NCBI GenBank assembly: GCA_905221615.1
Contig: CAJNDT010003435.1
Coordinates: 666,373 to 730,372 of the forward strand
Direction of reading: 5' to 3'
DNA: 64,000 nucleotides
From: Symbiodinium sp. CCMP2592
Taxonomy: Eukaryota; Sar; Dinophyceae; Suessiales; Symbiodiniaceae
Shown: positions 53,558 through 61,684 of the stretch, one piece after another
Position numbering within the stretch: position 1 is the stretch's first letter
Layout: every line of letters starts with the position of its first letter
The notes under the pieces: generated by a model
What the model was told of the DNA's origin: nothing
Database searches by the model: none
The model's input: only the letters and a program-made list of their open reading frames with translations
Position numbers and translations under genes: made by a program

Positions 53558-53779
53558 CTCTCATTTATTATGTTTGCTAGGGCACGACGAAGTCGTAGCG
53601 GCCTGCAGCAAAGCCAGCGGAACGTTCCGAACAACCACGAAGTGGCGGACTTTGTTTGCCGGCGCTTGCCGTCGGGGTTGGAGTGGCGGGAAGAGAAGAA
53701 ACTCATTCTTCTTTCGTACGTACTGCAGCACGCGTCTAAATCTCTTGGTTCTAATTGCGGTGCCGCTTGACACTGCACG

Positions 53780-53812
53780 CCGGGTTTTAGCCGCTGGCCA
53801 GGTCAAGCCGTT
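53780..53812 (+). repeat. CTCGGCTT hairpin element, copy 25
   Basis: GGGTTTTAGCCGCTGGCCAG then GTCAAGCCGTTT. Confidence 0.5.
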
Positions 53813-54128
53813 TCTTATCATGCGAGTTTGGGCATGTTGCGGCGGTCTGCAGCAAAGGCAGCGACGAGGCATTCCGACGAGGTTCCGCCGCGTTCGGCTG
53901 TCGGGAAGCGCTGCGTCTTCTTTTCGGGTTCTTCCTCTTGCCTTCCGAAATACGCGAAACTGCAGGCAAGCGCAGCAAAATGCTCTATGTTGCTTTCATA
54001 ATTTGCAGGTCGGCCCATTGAGGTACGTGTCCTGCAGCTTTCGTCCTGCACGCACGACTTATTGTTATGCAAGGCAGATGCATGCAAATCGGTCGGCTCG
54101 AAGTGCGGTGGCATTTTGCGCTGCACCC

Positions 54129-54161
54129 CGGCCTCGGCTTCTAGCCAGGTCAAGCCGTCGC
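54129..54161 (+). repeat. CTCGGCTT hairpin element, copy 26, upstream of the intact MULE gene
   Basis: CGGCCTCGGCTTCTAGCCAG then GTCAAGCCGTCG, followed by a C/T-rich tract and the ATG at 54,187. The C/T tract plus a following AG could be a splice acceptor, in which case the hairpin would lie in a 5' UTR intron or in the outron removed by spliced-leader addition. Confidence 0.7.
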
Positions 54162-54186
54162 TCTCCTTTTTTTTGTTAGTCGGGGC

Positions 54187-56625
54187 ATGACGAAGCCGAA
54201 GCTGCCTGTGGCAAAGGCAGCAAAGAAGGCTGCCGGCAAGGTTCTGCGCCGCCCAGCCGCGCAGAAGTCGCCCGCCGCCCGGAAGCGACCCGCAGCCCAG
54301 AAGCGGAGTCTAGGGCTTCGACTGCAGGAAGAGGTCGAGCATTTGCGCAACTACAAGGACTTCAAGGACTACGTTACTAAATGGTGTGCGACAGCCTTCA
54401 AGGGTCGAACTATGGCCATCAAATCCAGCAAGCATGTGCAGGTGCCGTCAGGCACTTTTCGCATGAACATCTGGTGCAACTCGTGCATCAAATGTCACAA
54501 GAACAAGGGCTGGCAAGGGTTCGCTACGTACAGGAACAAGACCTTGGAGGTCCGCAGCACGCCTTCCTCCGAGCACGGCAACTGGGATTACAGATACGGT
54601 CAGCGCGAGAAGAGTCTGGACGAGCAGGAGAAGAGCATTATCAGGGATCATGTGGATGGCAAAGAAACATACCGCATGCAGTCGCTCATGCAGTGTATGC
54701 GCAAGAAGACGAACAAAGCCAAGCCGTTGCCCGACGCGACCAACATCAAGTACTTCATAGACAACGATCGGAGGAGAGGAAGGAAAACTGGCAAAAACAG
54801 GGAATGCGCCAAGCTCGCTCGCGTGCGCGACTGGGCAATATGTGATTTCGAGGCTCAGGCGTTTGTCATGCCGACCATGGACAAGGTGAACCACAACGAC
54901 ACCTGGGCGCTGCTGGAGCGGCGTCTCCAAGAAAAGGACTTCATGTTTTGTTTTGCAGACGTGGGAGCGGTTCGTGATGTGTTTCGGCTTCTGTCCAGCC
55001 TCCAATGCATCCGCCTCTGTTTTGATGGCACTTTCAAGCTCACGAAGAACAAGTACGTTCTGCTCACCGGAGGCATTCTCACGAAGGAGCTGGGCAAGCA
55101 TGGCTACGCGACTCACTACCAGGAGCTGCTGTACGCTCTCGTTTCGCAGGAGAGCGAGGCGTGCTATGTGGATTTCATGGCCGCCTTGAATCGTCTGGTC
55201 GAGTATGTGGCCAAAGTGAAGCTTTGCGAAGTCGAGCATCTGCAGATACATGGTGATCAGGCTAGAGGGCTGGAGGCAGCGCGGCGTCGGATCTACCCAC
55301 ATAGCGTTCGGGTGTCTGACTTCGCTCACATAATCGGCGCCACCAGAAGCGGCCTTCCCAGTCTTACGGAGCATATCAAAGTCTGGAGGGCCGGCATCTT
55401 CAAGAACGTGAAGTCCAAGCTCAGGCAGAAGCAATACTCGGATCTCGTGGAGTTTGCTGTCTTCACCAGCAGAAGCGCTTCTCCTGGCGCCTTCGCCGTT
55501 ATCTGGGACGTGGTCTTCGAGTTTCTGAAAAACTTGCAGCCGCCGGAAGACGACGCGATCGAGGCTCTGCAGTCGTACTGGCTGGAGCAGCGCCCCGACG
55601 GCCACGGTTACACTGCCTGCTGGAACGTCCATCCTGCACGCGTGCAGCCCGGTTCTGGGTCGGGTAGTCAGGCTCAAGAGAACTGGCACAAGAACAAGTT
55701 GAAGGCTGGGGTTGACTTGAAGCAGAGCGTGGATGCCTTTCTGAAGAATCTCACAGACTTTGCCAAGGTGCGAGGCGAAATCTTGCGCAAAAGAGAGAAG
55801 CAAATGGTGGATGTTCCCTCCGAACGGTGGGATCGGGAGCTCCTGTCCGGCTCTTTTCTTCCGAAGGAAGGTCGTACCACGACGCTGGAGTACCTGGCCA
55901 GACCCTCTGCAGTTTACGAAGTTTCTCGGGCAGACGGTCGTCGGTACTTCTGCATGCGGCGCAGCCTTCGACGTATCGAGGACGGAGACCATTGGGCCTT
56001 GCAGGAGCCGGGCGACAAGGACTTCAACGACAAAAAGTGCCGGGCCCTGGCCAACCTGCACTTTTGCGAGACCTTGCAGGAGGCGAAAGCTGCATTGAAA
56101 GAGTTGAATGCCCCAAATCCCTTGCACATTGATCCAGAGAGAGTCTTGCGTCTCGTGGCAGCCTATGTTGTTGTGTGCGTCGACATGAACTTCCCTCACC
56201 CCTGGTGGCGATCTTCGCACGCAGGCGGCGCAGAACACCGCGTTGGTATGTGCCACTGCAAACACTTTTGTGTTCGGGGGTGCTGCGAGCATCTGTACAC
56301 GGCCTTGAACTTGTGCGGACTGTTGGACGTGACGATCCCTTGCGAGGCGCCGAAAAAAGGTCTCAGGAAGGGCAGGGCGGAGCCGATGGAGATGCCCAAA
56401 AAGAAGGCAAGGCCTCCCAGCAATGCCCCATACGCTCCGCCGTCGGACGGCGCCAGAAGAGCGAAGGCTGCCGGGTCGAAAGCAGCTCCTGCCGCTGGCT
56501 ACGTGGAGAGCGAGGACAGCCTGCGCGACATGCAGAGGGAGTTGAGGAAGTATGCTTACTTCGAGAACAAAGAGAGAGAGAGGCTTCTCGGGAAAAAAAC
56601 CCTCGAGTCAGACGACGAAGAGTAG
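54187..56625 (+). CDS. MULE-type (Mutator-like) transposase, intact, 812 aa
   Basis: Starts MTKPKLPVAK with a Lys/Ala/Pro-rich, nuclear-localisation-like tail (about 1-45). Residues 97-138 carry WCNSCIKCH...HGNWDYRYG, the zinc-binding DNA-recognition domain. The catalytic DDE residues are D280 in LCFDGTFKLT, D357 in IHGDQARGLEAARRRIYP and E498 in SQAQENWHKNKLK, each in the usual MULE context. Residues 689-702 are CHCKHFCVRGCCEH, a SWIM zinc finger (CxC...CxH). The C-terminus is acidic and charged. It is a single uninterrupted frame of a length normal for the group. A hairpin and C/T tract precede the ATG by 25-55 bp. The 3' flank to about 56,880 is duplicated after the second copy, so the cluster arose by tandem duplication. 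Long terminal inverted repeats were not found. A 614-codon antisense frame is a shadow. Confidence 0.85.
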   Translation: MTKPKLPVAKAAKKAAGKVLRRPAAQKSPAARKRPAAQKRSLGLRLQEEVEHLRNYKDFKDYVTKWCATAFKGRTMAIKSSKHVQVPSGTFRMNIWCNSCIKCHKNKGWQGFATYRNKTLEVRSTPSSEHGNWDYRYGQREKSLDEQEKSIIRDHVDGKETYRMQSLMQCMRKKTNKAKPLPDATNIKYFIDNDRRRGRKTGKNRECAKLARVRDWAICDFEAQAFVMPTMDKVNHNDTWALLERRLQEKDFMFCFADVGAVRDVFRLLSSLQCIRLCFDGTFKLTKNKYVLLTGGILTKELGKHGYATHYQELLYALVSQESEACYVDFMAALNRLVEYVAKVKLCEVEHLQIHGDQARGLEAARRRIYPHSVRVSDFAHIIGATRSGLPSLTEHIKVWRAGIFKNVKSKLRQKQYSDLVEFAVFTSRSASPGAFAVIWDVVFEFLKNLQPPEDDAIEALQSYWLEQRPDGHGYTACWNVHPARVQPGSGSGSQAQENWHKNKLKAGVDLKQSVDAFLKNLTDFAKVRGEILRKREKQMVDVPSERWDRELLSGSFLPKEGRTTTLEYLARPSAVYEVSRADGRRYFCMRRSLRRIEDGDHWALQEPGDKDFNDKKCRALANLHFCETLQEAKAALKELNAPNPLHIDPERVLRLVAAYVVVCVDMNFPHPWWRSSHAGGAEHRVGMCHCKHFCVRGCCEHLYTALNLCGLLDVTIPCEAPKKGLRKGRAEPMEMPKKKARPPSNAPYAPPSDGARRAKAAGSKAAPAAGYVESEDSLRDMQRELRKYAYFENKERERLLGKKTLESDDEE

Positions 56626-56997
56626 ATGCTGTGTTGACGGCGCTTCGGACAAGATTCTCGCCGTGGCCATGTCTGGCGTCCTTGATGTTGCCTTTTTTTG
56701 TACCGGTCCCTAAGCTTCGTCTTGGACCTTTTTCTATGTCAAATTAGTAATCGTCTCGCCCGACTTTCTTTAAGATGTCGCTGGCATATGCATCTCGATG
56801 ACAGACAGACGAGTGGACTATGCCGCCTGTCTGCTAATTCGCATCTCCTGGCATGCTGACTGACGACTTCGCGTGCATTGCAAAAACAAGCCCTTCCTTA
56901 TTGCTTTCGGCACGTTGCAGCGGTCTGCAGGATAGGCAGTGATGTTGCATTCCAGCATTTCTCGGCTCTAAGTGCGGCTGCGTTCAGCGCCGCGTTC

Positions 56998-57030
56998 CAG
57001 GCCTCGGCTGCTGGCCAGGTCAAGCTTTTC
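56998..57030 (+). repeat. CTCGGCTT hairpin element, copy 27
   Basis: AGGCCTCGGCTGCTGGCCAG then GTCAAGCTTTTC, 28 bp upstream of the ATG at 57,058. Confidence 0.7.
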
Positions 57031-57057
57031 TTCCCCTTTCATTTTATCGGTGTGGAC

Positions 57058-58788
57058 ATGGCAAAGCCGAAGCGGCCTGCGGCCAAGGCAGCAGAGAGAC
57101 CATCCGGCAGGCTGAGGTGTCGCCCCGGCGCGCAGAAGCGGTCTGCTGCCCAGAAGCGACCCGCAGCCCAGAAGCGGAGTCTGGCGCTTCGACATCAAGC
57201 AGCAGAACGCAGGAGAGGAAAAGGGAGCGGCCAAAACCAGGATTGCGTCAAGCTCGGTCCTCTGCCGAGGAGCGCGATCCGTGACTTGGAGGCTCGGGCG
57301 TCTGGCATGCCGACCATGGAGAACTTCGACCAAGACCGTACCTGGGCGCTGTTGCATCAGCGCTTCCTAGAAAAGGACTTCGTGTTTTGTTTCGCTGACG
57401 TGGGAGCGGCCCGCGATGTTTTTCGCCTGGTGTCCAGCATCCAATGCATCCGTCTCTGTTTCGACGGCAGTTTCAAGCTGACGAGGAACAACTGCGTTCT
57501 GCTCACTGGAGGCATTTTCTCGAAGGAGCTGAAAAAGCACGGCTACATGACTCGCTACCAGGAGCTGGTGTATGCCCTCGTTCCCCAGGAGAGCGAGGAG
57601 TGCTACGCGGACATCATGACCGCCTTGAATCGTCTGGTCAGGCACGTGGCGAAGTTGGATCTGTGCGATGTCGAGCACCTGCAAATATATGGAGCCGAGG
57701 CCAGAGGGCTGGAGGCCGCGCGGCGTCAGATCTACCCTAACAGCGTTCGGGTGTGTGACTTCGCTTACATGATCGGCGCTAGGAGAAGCAGGCACCTTCC
57801 CTTTCTTTCGGACGACATCCTAATCCGGAGGGCCGGCATATTCGAGAACGTGAAGTCCAAGCTCAGGCAGCAGGACTACCTGCGTCTCGTGGAGTTTGCT
57901 GTCTTAAGCAGCAGAACCGCTTCTCCCGGTGCTTTCGCTGCCATTTGGGAGGCGATCTTGGACTTTCTCGAAAGCTTGCAGCCACCGGAAACGGAGACGA
58001 TCCGACTTCTGAAGATGCACTGGCTGGAGGAGCGCGGCTTCGGTCGCGGTTTCAGCGCCTGTTGGAACGTCCATCCTGCCCGCGTGCAGCCCGGTTCCGG
58101 GTCGGCGGGGCAGGCTCAAGAGAACTGGCACCGAAACGAGTTGAAGGCTTGCGTATCCTCGAAGCAGAGCGTGGGGGACTTTCTCGCGAACCTGACAGAG
58201 TTTGCTAAGGAGCGAGGGGAAGTCTTGCGCAGCCGCAAGAAACTTCTGGCCGACATTCCCTCTGAACGGTGGCATCGGGAGCTTCTGTGGGGCTCTGATC
58301 TTCCGCGACAAGGTCGTACCACGACGCTGGAGTATCTTTTCAGACCCTCTGCAGTTTGTGAAGTTTCGCGGGGAGACGGTCGTCGGTATTTCTGCATGTG
58401 GAGAAGCCTCCGACGTCTCGAGCATGGAGACAACTGGGTCCTGCAGGAGCCGGGCGAGGCAGAGTTCGACGCGGAAAAGTGTCTCGCTTTGGCCAACCTG
58501 CACTTTTGCGAGACTCCGCAGGAGGCGAAAGCTGCATTGCTGAGCTTGAACGCTCCAAATCCTTTGCACAGGGATCCGTGGAGAGTCTTGCGTCTCGTGG
58601 CAGCCTACGTTGTCGTGTGCGTCGACATGGAGTTCCCTCACCCCTGGTGGCGATCTTCGCATGAAGGTGTTGCAGAACATCGCTTTGGCGTCTGTCATTG
58701 CAACCACTTCTGCGTTCGGGGGTGCTGCGAGCATCTCTACACGGCACTTGGCTTGTGCGACAAGTTGAAGCTGCGTGACTTGCACTAG
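57058..58788 (+). CDS. MULE-type transposase, internally deleted and probably inactive, 576 aa
   Basis: Paralogue of the 54,187 gene. I use the ATG at 57,058 (MAKPKRPAAKAAE), which aligns with the intact copy's start; the frame upstream is read-through. The WCNSC...HGNWDY domain is missing: the tail (LALRHQAAERRRGKGSGQN) jumps directly to the region after it. The first catalytic Asp (CFDGSFKLT) and the Glu (GQAQENWHRNELK) are kept, but the second Asp is replaced by Ala (IYGAEARG for IHGDQARG). The SWIM finger CHCNHFCVRGCCEH is intact. The protein ends LKLRDLH at a premature stop, and the remaining C-terminal codons survive as an out-of-frame relic (RKYAVVENFLGKE-like) just after it. The long frame is otherwise conserved, which is surprising for a dead copy. 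Confidence 0.75.
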   Translation: MAKPKRPAAKAAERPSGRLRCRPGAQKRSAAQKRPAAQKRSLALRHQAAERRRGKGSGQNQDCVKLGPLPRSAIRDLEARASGMPTMENFDQDRTWALLHQRFLEKDFVFCFADVGAARDVFRLVSSIQCIRLCFDGSFKLTRNNCVLLTGGIFSKELKKHGYMTRYQELVYALVPQESEECYADIMTALNRLVRHVAKLDLCDVEHLQIYGAEARGLEAARRQIYPNSVRVCDFAYMIGARRSRHLPFLSDDILIRRAGIFENVKSKLRQQDYLRLVEFAVLSSRTASPGAFAAIWEAILDFLESLQPPETETIRLLKMHWLEERGFGRGFSACWNVHPARVQPGSGSAGQAQENWHRNELKACVSSKQSVGDFLANLTEFAKERGEVLRSRKKLLADIPSERWHRELLWGSDLPRQGRTTTLEYLFRPSAVCEVSRGDGRRYFCMWRSLRRLEHGDNWVLQEPGEAEFDAEKCLALANLHFCETPQEAKAALLSLNAPNPLHRDPWRVLRLVAAYVVVCVDMEFPHPWWRSSHEGVAEHRFGVCHCNHFCVRGCCEHLYTALGLCDKLKLRDLH

Positions 58789-59110
58789 GAGCCGAGGAAG
58801 TATGCTGTTGTCGAGAACTTTCTCGGAAAAGAATGTTTTAACGGACACGGCGAAGACCGAAACCCTTCGTCACGGCGCTTCGGAGAAGATTCCTTCCGTG
58901 CTCGCGTCTCGCATGCAAAGTTTGCCGTTTGCACGGATCCTGAAGGTTTATCATGGATTTTCATATATCTCAACCCAGCAATTCTCTTGCCCGAGACGCT
59001 TTTCGATGTCGCCGGCACATGCATCTTGACGCAACAGACGGGTGGTATGCGCCACCTGTCGGTTAATTCGATAGTTCTTGGCATGCCGGCCGATGGCTTC
59101 ACTTGCATCG
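58789..59110 (+). repeat. Duplicated 3' flank of the MULE genes
   Basis: Shares in order TCGGAGAAGATTC(C), GATGTCGCCGGCACATGCAT, CGCCACCTGTCGGTTAATTC and GGCATGCCGGCCGA with the flank at 56,640-56,885. Defines the right edge of the tandem duplicate. Confidence 0.65.
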
Positions 59111-59284
59111 GGAAAAAAGGAGCTGCCTTATCTTTATAGTATTTCAGAATGTCACATGCGAACTCGCAGCCTGGCGTTGCGCGGAGCGTCGTGTTTCTGC
59201 CAGGTGCCCGGCGGTCCGATTGCCGGAGACACTGAGCTCGTCTTCTGCGGAGTTTTCGACGGACCGTCCGGTTGGAATAGAGCG

Positions 59285-60315
59285 AGGTGCAGCAAGAGCA
59301 GTCTCATCGGATCTCTGGAACAGGTTGAAGAGGCAATCTCGGGGGGCGGGGTCTGAGGGGTGGGGGGGGGGGCGGGGGGGGAGGCCAATAACGTCCGTGT
59401 TTGATGCGTGCAGCCAGACTACTTTTGTCATAGGGACTTCGGAAAACGCAAGCTCGGAGGCTGGACACGCACCTTTGGGTGGCGGGGGTGGTGGGTTGGG
59501 GGCGGGAGGTTAATAACGTCCGTGGTTGATGTGTGCAGCAAGAGTACTCTCGCGCGGCTGCCGGATAGTCCGGCCAAGTGACTCGAGGCACGGCCAATCC
59601 TGGTTTGGGGGCCTCAGGTCCATCGGAGGAACTTTGGGCGAGAGGCTAGGCTCTCTTCCTGGGTGTGCTCCTCTCGTTCAGGTTCCTTCTTCGCCAACAG
59701 AGAGTTCCGTCCCTGAATGGCAGAGCACGAGGTCTCATTGGAAGCCTGGAACAGGCAAGCGTTGCGGGGGGAGGGCGGAAGGGGCGGGCGGGCGGGGGGA
59801 CCGGTAACTCTATCGTTTGAAGCGTGCAGCAAGAGCAGTCTCATCGGATCTCTGGAACAGGTTGAAGAGGCAATCTCGGGGGGCGGGGTCTGAGGGGTGG
59901 GGGGGGGGGCGGGGTGGGAGGCTAATAACGTCCGTGTTTGATGCGTGCAGCCAGACTACTTTTGTCATAGGGACTTCGGAAAACGCAAGCTCCGAGGCTG
60001 GACACGCACCTTTGGGTGGCGGGGGTGGTGGGTTGGGGGTGGGAGGTTAATAACGTCCGTGTTTGATGCGTGCAGGAAGAGTACTCTCGTGGGAAGTCTA
60101 GAAAACGCAAGCTCGGAGGTCGCAAACGTGCCTTTTGATTGGTTTCGGGGGGTGGGTGTCGGTCACGTTCGCACTTATGTAGGCTACAAAAGGCGTGGTT
60201 CGGTCGGCTCTGGGCGGGCTCGGGGGTGGAGGGGGTGGGGTGAGGGCAGGGGGGTAGGGTGGGGTGGGGCGGGGGGTTAATAACGTCCGTGTTCGAGGCG
60301 GGCAGCAAGAGCAGT
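59285..60315 (+). repeat. Array of G-rich, intron-like repeat units
   Basis: A block of about 265 bp (59,287-59,552) is repeated at 59,824-60,090. Within each, G-rich segments (GGGTGGGGG-type) end in TTAATAACGTCCGTGTTTG then ATGCGTGCAG, and are followed by 60-75 bp exon-like pieces beginning CAAGAGCAGTC, CCAGACTACTTTTG or CAAGAGTACTCTCG and sharing GAAAACGCAAGCTCGGAGG. The TAATAACG...GCAG junction occurs near 59,389, 59,511, 59,926, 60,048 and 60,280, with a related GCAG junction near 59,825. The layout looks like several near-identical short introns separating similar short exons. Coding potential of the pieces is unclear. Confidence 0.65.
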
Positions 60316-60586
60316 TTGTTGCGCTGTAAGACTTCGGGAGAAAGTTAAGGGGGAAAAGGGTTATTTACTGTTGCAGGACAGCGAGGCCAAATCCAACGTG
60401 CCGGCAATGTGGAGGCTGTCTCCTCAAGGTGCCAGACGTTCATTGCTTCCAATTCAGATTTCCGCCGATCTCAGGTCGACTATCGTCTCTGAATGGTAGA
60501 GCACGAGTGCCTCGAGAGGCGGGGAAGTTGACGGGTCCTCTCAGTTCTTTCGGGTCATTTCTAGGCAGCAGGGTGAGACTTTCGCA

Positions 60587-60618
60587 GGGTCTCGGCTCTC
60601 TGGCCGGACCAAGCCGAC
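60587..60618 (+). repeat. CTCGGCTT hairpin element, copy 28
   Basis: GGTCTCGGCTCTCTGGCCGG then ACCAAGCCGA. One extra base in the loop. Confidence 0.7.
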
Positions 60619-60730
60619 GCTTTTATCATCAAAGGAGTGGTCGCGCGTCACATCGCCACGGAAAGTTTTCTAAGGCAGATGCACAGAAATCGGTCGGCTC
60701 GAAAGGGAGAGGCATCCTGCGCCGTGTCCT

Positions 60731-60760
60731 GGGCTTTGGCTTCTAGCCAGGTGAAGCTTT
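60731..60760 (+). repeat. CTCGGCTT hairpin element, copy 29, with decayed MULE 5' end
   Basis: GGCTTTGGCTTCTAGCCAGG then TGAAGCTTT. Followed at about 60,785 by ACGATAAAGCTGAGACGGCT, a mutated form of the MULE start ATGACGAAGCCGAAGCGGCC. Confidence 0.55.
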
Positions 60761-60829
60761 CCTTTGTTTAAGTTGGCAGTTAGGATACGATAAAGCTGAG
60801 ACGGCTTGCAGCGAAGGCCGACGAATGTG

Positions 60830-60863
60830 GAGGTCTCGGCTTTCTGGCCAGACCAAGCCGAGG
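60830..60863 (+). repeat. CTCGGCTT hairpin element, copy 30
   Basis: GGTCTCGGCTTTCTGGCCAG then ACCAAGCCGAGG. Full arms; loop one base longer than in most copies. Confidence 0.8.
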
Positions 60864-60973
60864 CTTTTTTCGTCAAACGAGCTTTTGTGCGTTACAAAGC
60901 TATGGCAAGTCTTGTAAGGCAGATGCGCAGAAAGCGGTCGGCTCGAAAGGGCGAGGCATCCTGCGTTGCGTCC

Positions 60974-61005
60974 CTGGCCTCGGCTTCTAGGCAGGTGCAG
61001 CTTTC
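60974..61005 (+). repeat. CTCGGCTT hairpin element, copy 31, with decayed MULE 5' end
   Basis: TGGCCTCGGCTTCTAGGCAG then GTGCAGCTTT. A MULE start relic (ACGACAAAGCCGAGGCGGCC) follows at about 61,030. Confidence 0.55.
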
Positions 61006-61071
61006 CTTTGTTTGAGTTGGCACTTAGGACACGACAAAGCCGAGGCGGCCTGCAGCGAAGGCCGATGTTGC

Positions 61072-61092
61072 ACACACACACACACACACACA
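61072..61092 (+). repeat. (AC)n microsatellite
   Basis: About ten AC units. Confidence 0.85.
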
Positions 61093-61246
61093 AGGAAGTG
61101 CATCTTTTCCGATACGGACGTTGCCGGGATCTCAGGTTGAGTGGCGTTCTTCAACGGCAGTGATTACGATTTTAGAGAGGCAGAGATGCCGACGACTCGT
61201 TATTCTCGCGGCGGAGCATGCGAAGGCAGTAGGGCGAGAGTTTTGC

Positions 61247-61280
61247 AGGTCTCGGTTCTCCGGCCGGGACGAGCCGAGCT
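61247..61280 (+). repeat. CTCGGCTT hairpin element, copy 32
   Basis: GGTCTCGGTTCTCCGGCCGG then GACGAGCCGAGC. First of three units in which the element is followed by (A/G)CGCTCGAC..ACATCTTCAGG-type sequence. Confidence 0.65.
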
Positions 61281-61523
61281 TGCGCTCGACGTACGTCTTC
61301 AGGCAGTGGTAGCGTGGCCCGCCGCCATGGGTTGACATGGGACACCCAAAAAAAACATGCAGGTGCGTGATAAGTGCATGTGCTTCCAGTTGAGATGTTC
61401 GGCGAGCTCAGGTAGACCTCTGTCGCTCCAGGGCAAAGAATACGAACCCAGAGAGGCGGGGATTCCCGGCACATCTTTCTCTTGCGGCGGAACATGCGTA
61501 GTCAGGAGGGCGAGAGTTTCGCA

Positions 61524-61556
61524 GGGTCTCGGCTCTCTAGCCAGGCCAAGCTGAGC
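61524..61556 (+). repeat. CTCGGCTT hairpin element, copy 33
   Basis: GGTCTCGGCTCTCTAGCCAG then GCCAAGCTGAGC, then AGCACTCGACATACATCTTC. Confidence 0.75.
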
Positions 61557-61603
61557 TAGCACTCGACATACATCTTCAGGTACTCGTTACGAGGCCTGTG
61601 TGC

Positions 61604-61638
61604 AGGGTCTCGGCTTTCTGGCCAGGCCAAGCCGAGGC
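61604..61638 (+). repeat. CTCGGCTT hairpin element, copy 34, upstream of the ankyrin gene
   Basis: GGTCTCGGCTTTCTGGCCAG then GCCAAGCCGAGG, then AGCACTCGACTCACATCTTC. Ends 46 bp before the ATG at 61,685. Confidence 0.8.
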
Positions 61639-61684
61639 AGCACTCGACTCACATCTTCACTTTCTCGTTGCGAGGCCCGTCGCT

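Larger units (their letters stand above)
52595..54128 (+). repeat. Tandem 5' fragments of MULE genes with hairpins
   Basis: At least four partial units repeat the order: AAGTGCGGTG(C/T)CGCTTCACACTGC-like block, hairpin, C/T-rich tract, TTTGCTAGGGCATGACGAAG, TCGAAGCGGCCTGCAGCAAA. Units start near 52,860, 53,125, 53,330, 53,490 and 53,750. Most break off after the first 10-15 codons and resume with GTTCCGAACAACCACGAAGT-like sequence that corresponds to the middle of the 51,161 protein. The longest + frame across them (53,337-54,179) joins unrelated pieces and is not treated as a gene. Confidence 0.6.

Noticed and set aside
53337-54179. 280-codon frame before the intact MULE gene
   Set aside because: It crosses hairpins, C/T tracts and several truncated MULE 5' ends, so it joins unrelated pieces.
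54448-56292. 614-codon antisense frame opposite the intact MULE gene
   Set aside because: The sense frame has DDE, zinc and SWIM motifs. The antisense frame is a by-product of codon bias in GC-rich DNA. The same applies to 57,904-58,848 (-).
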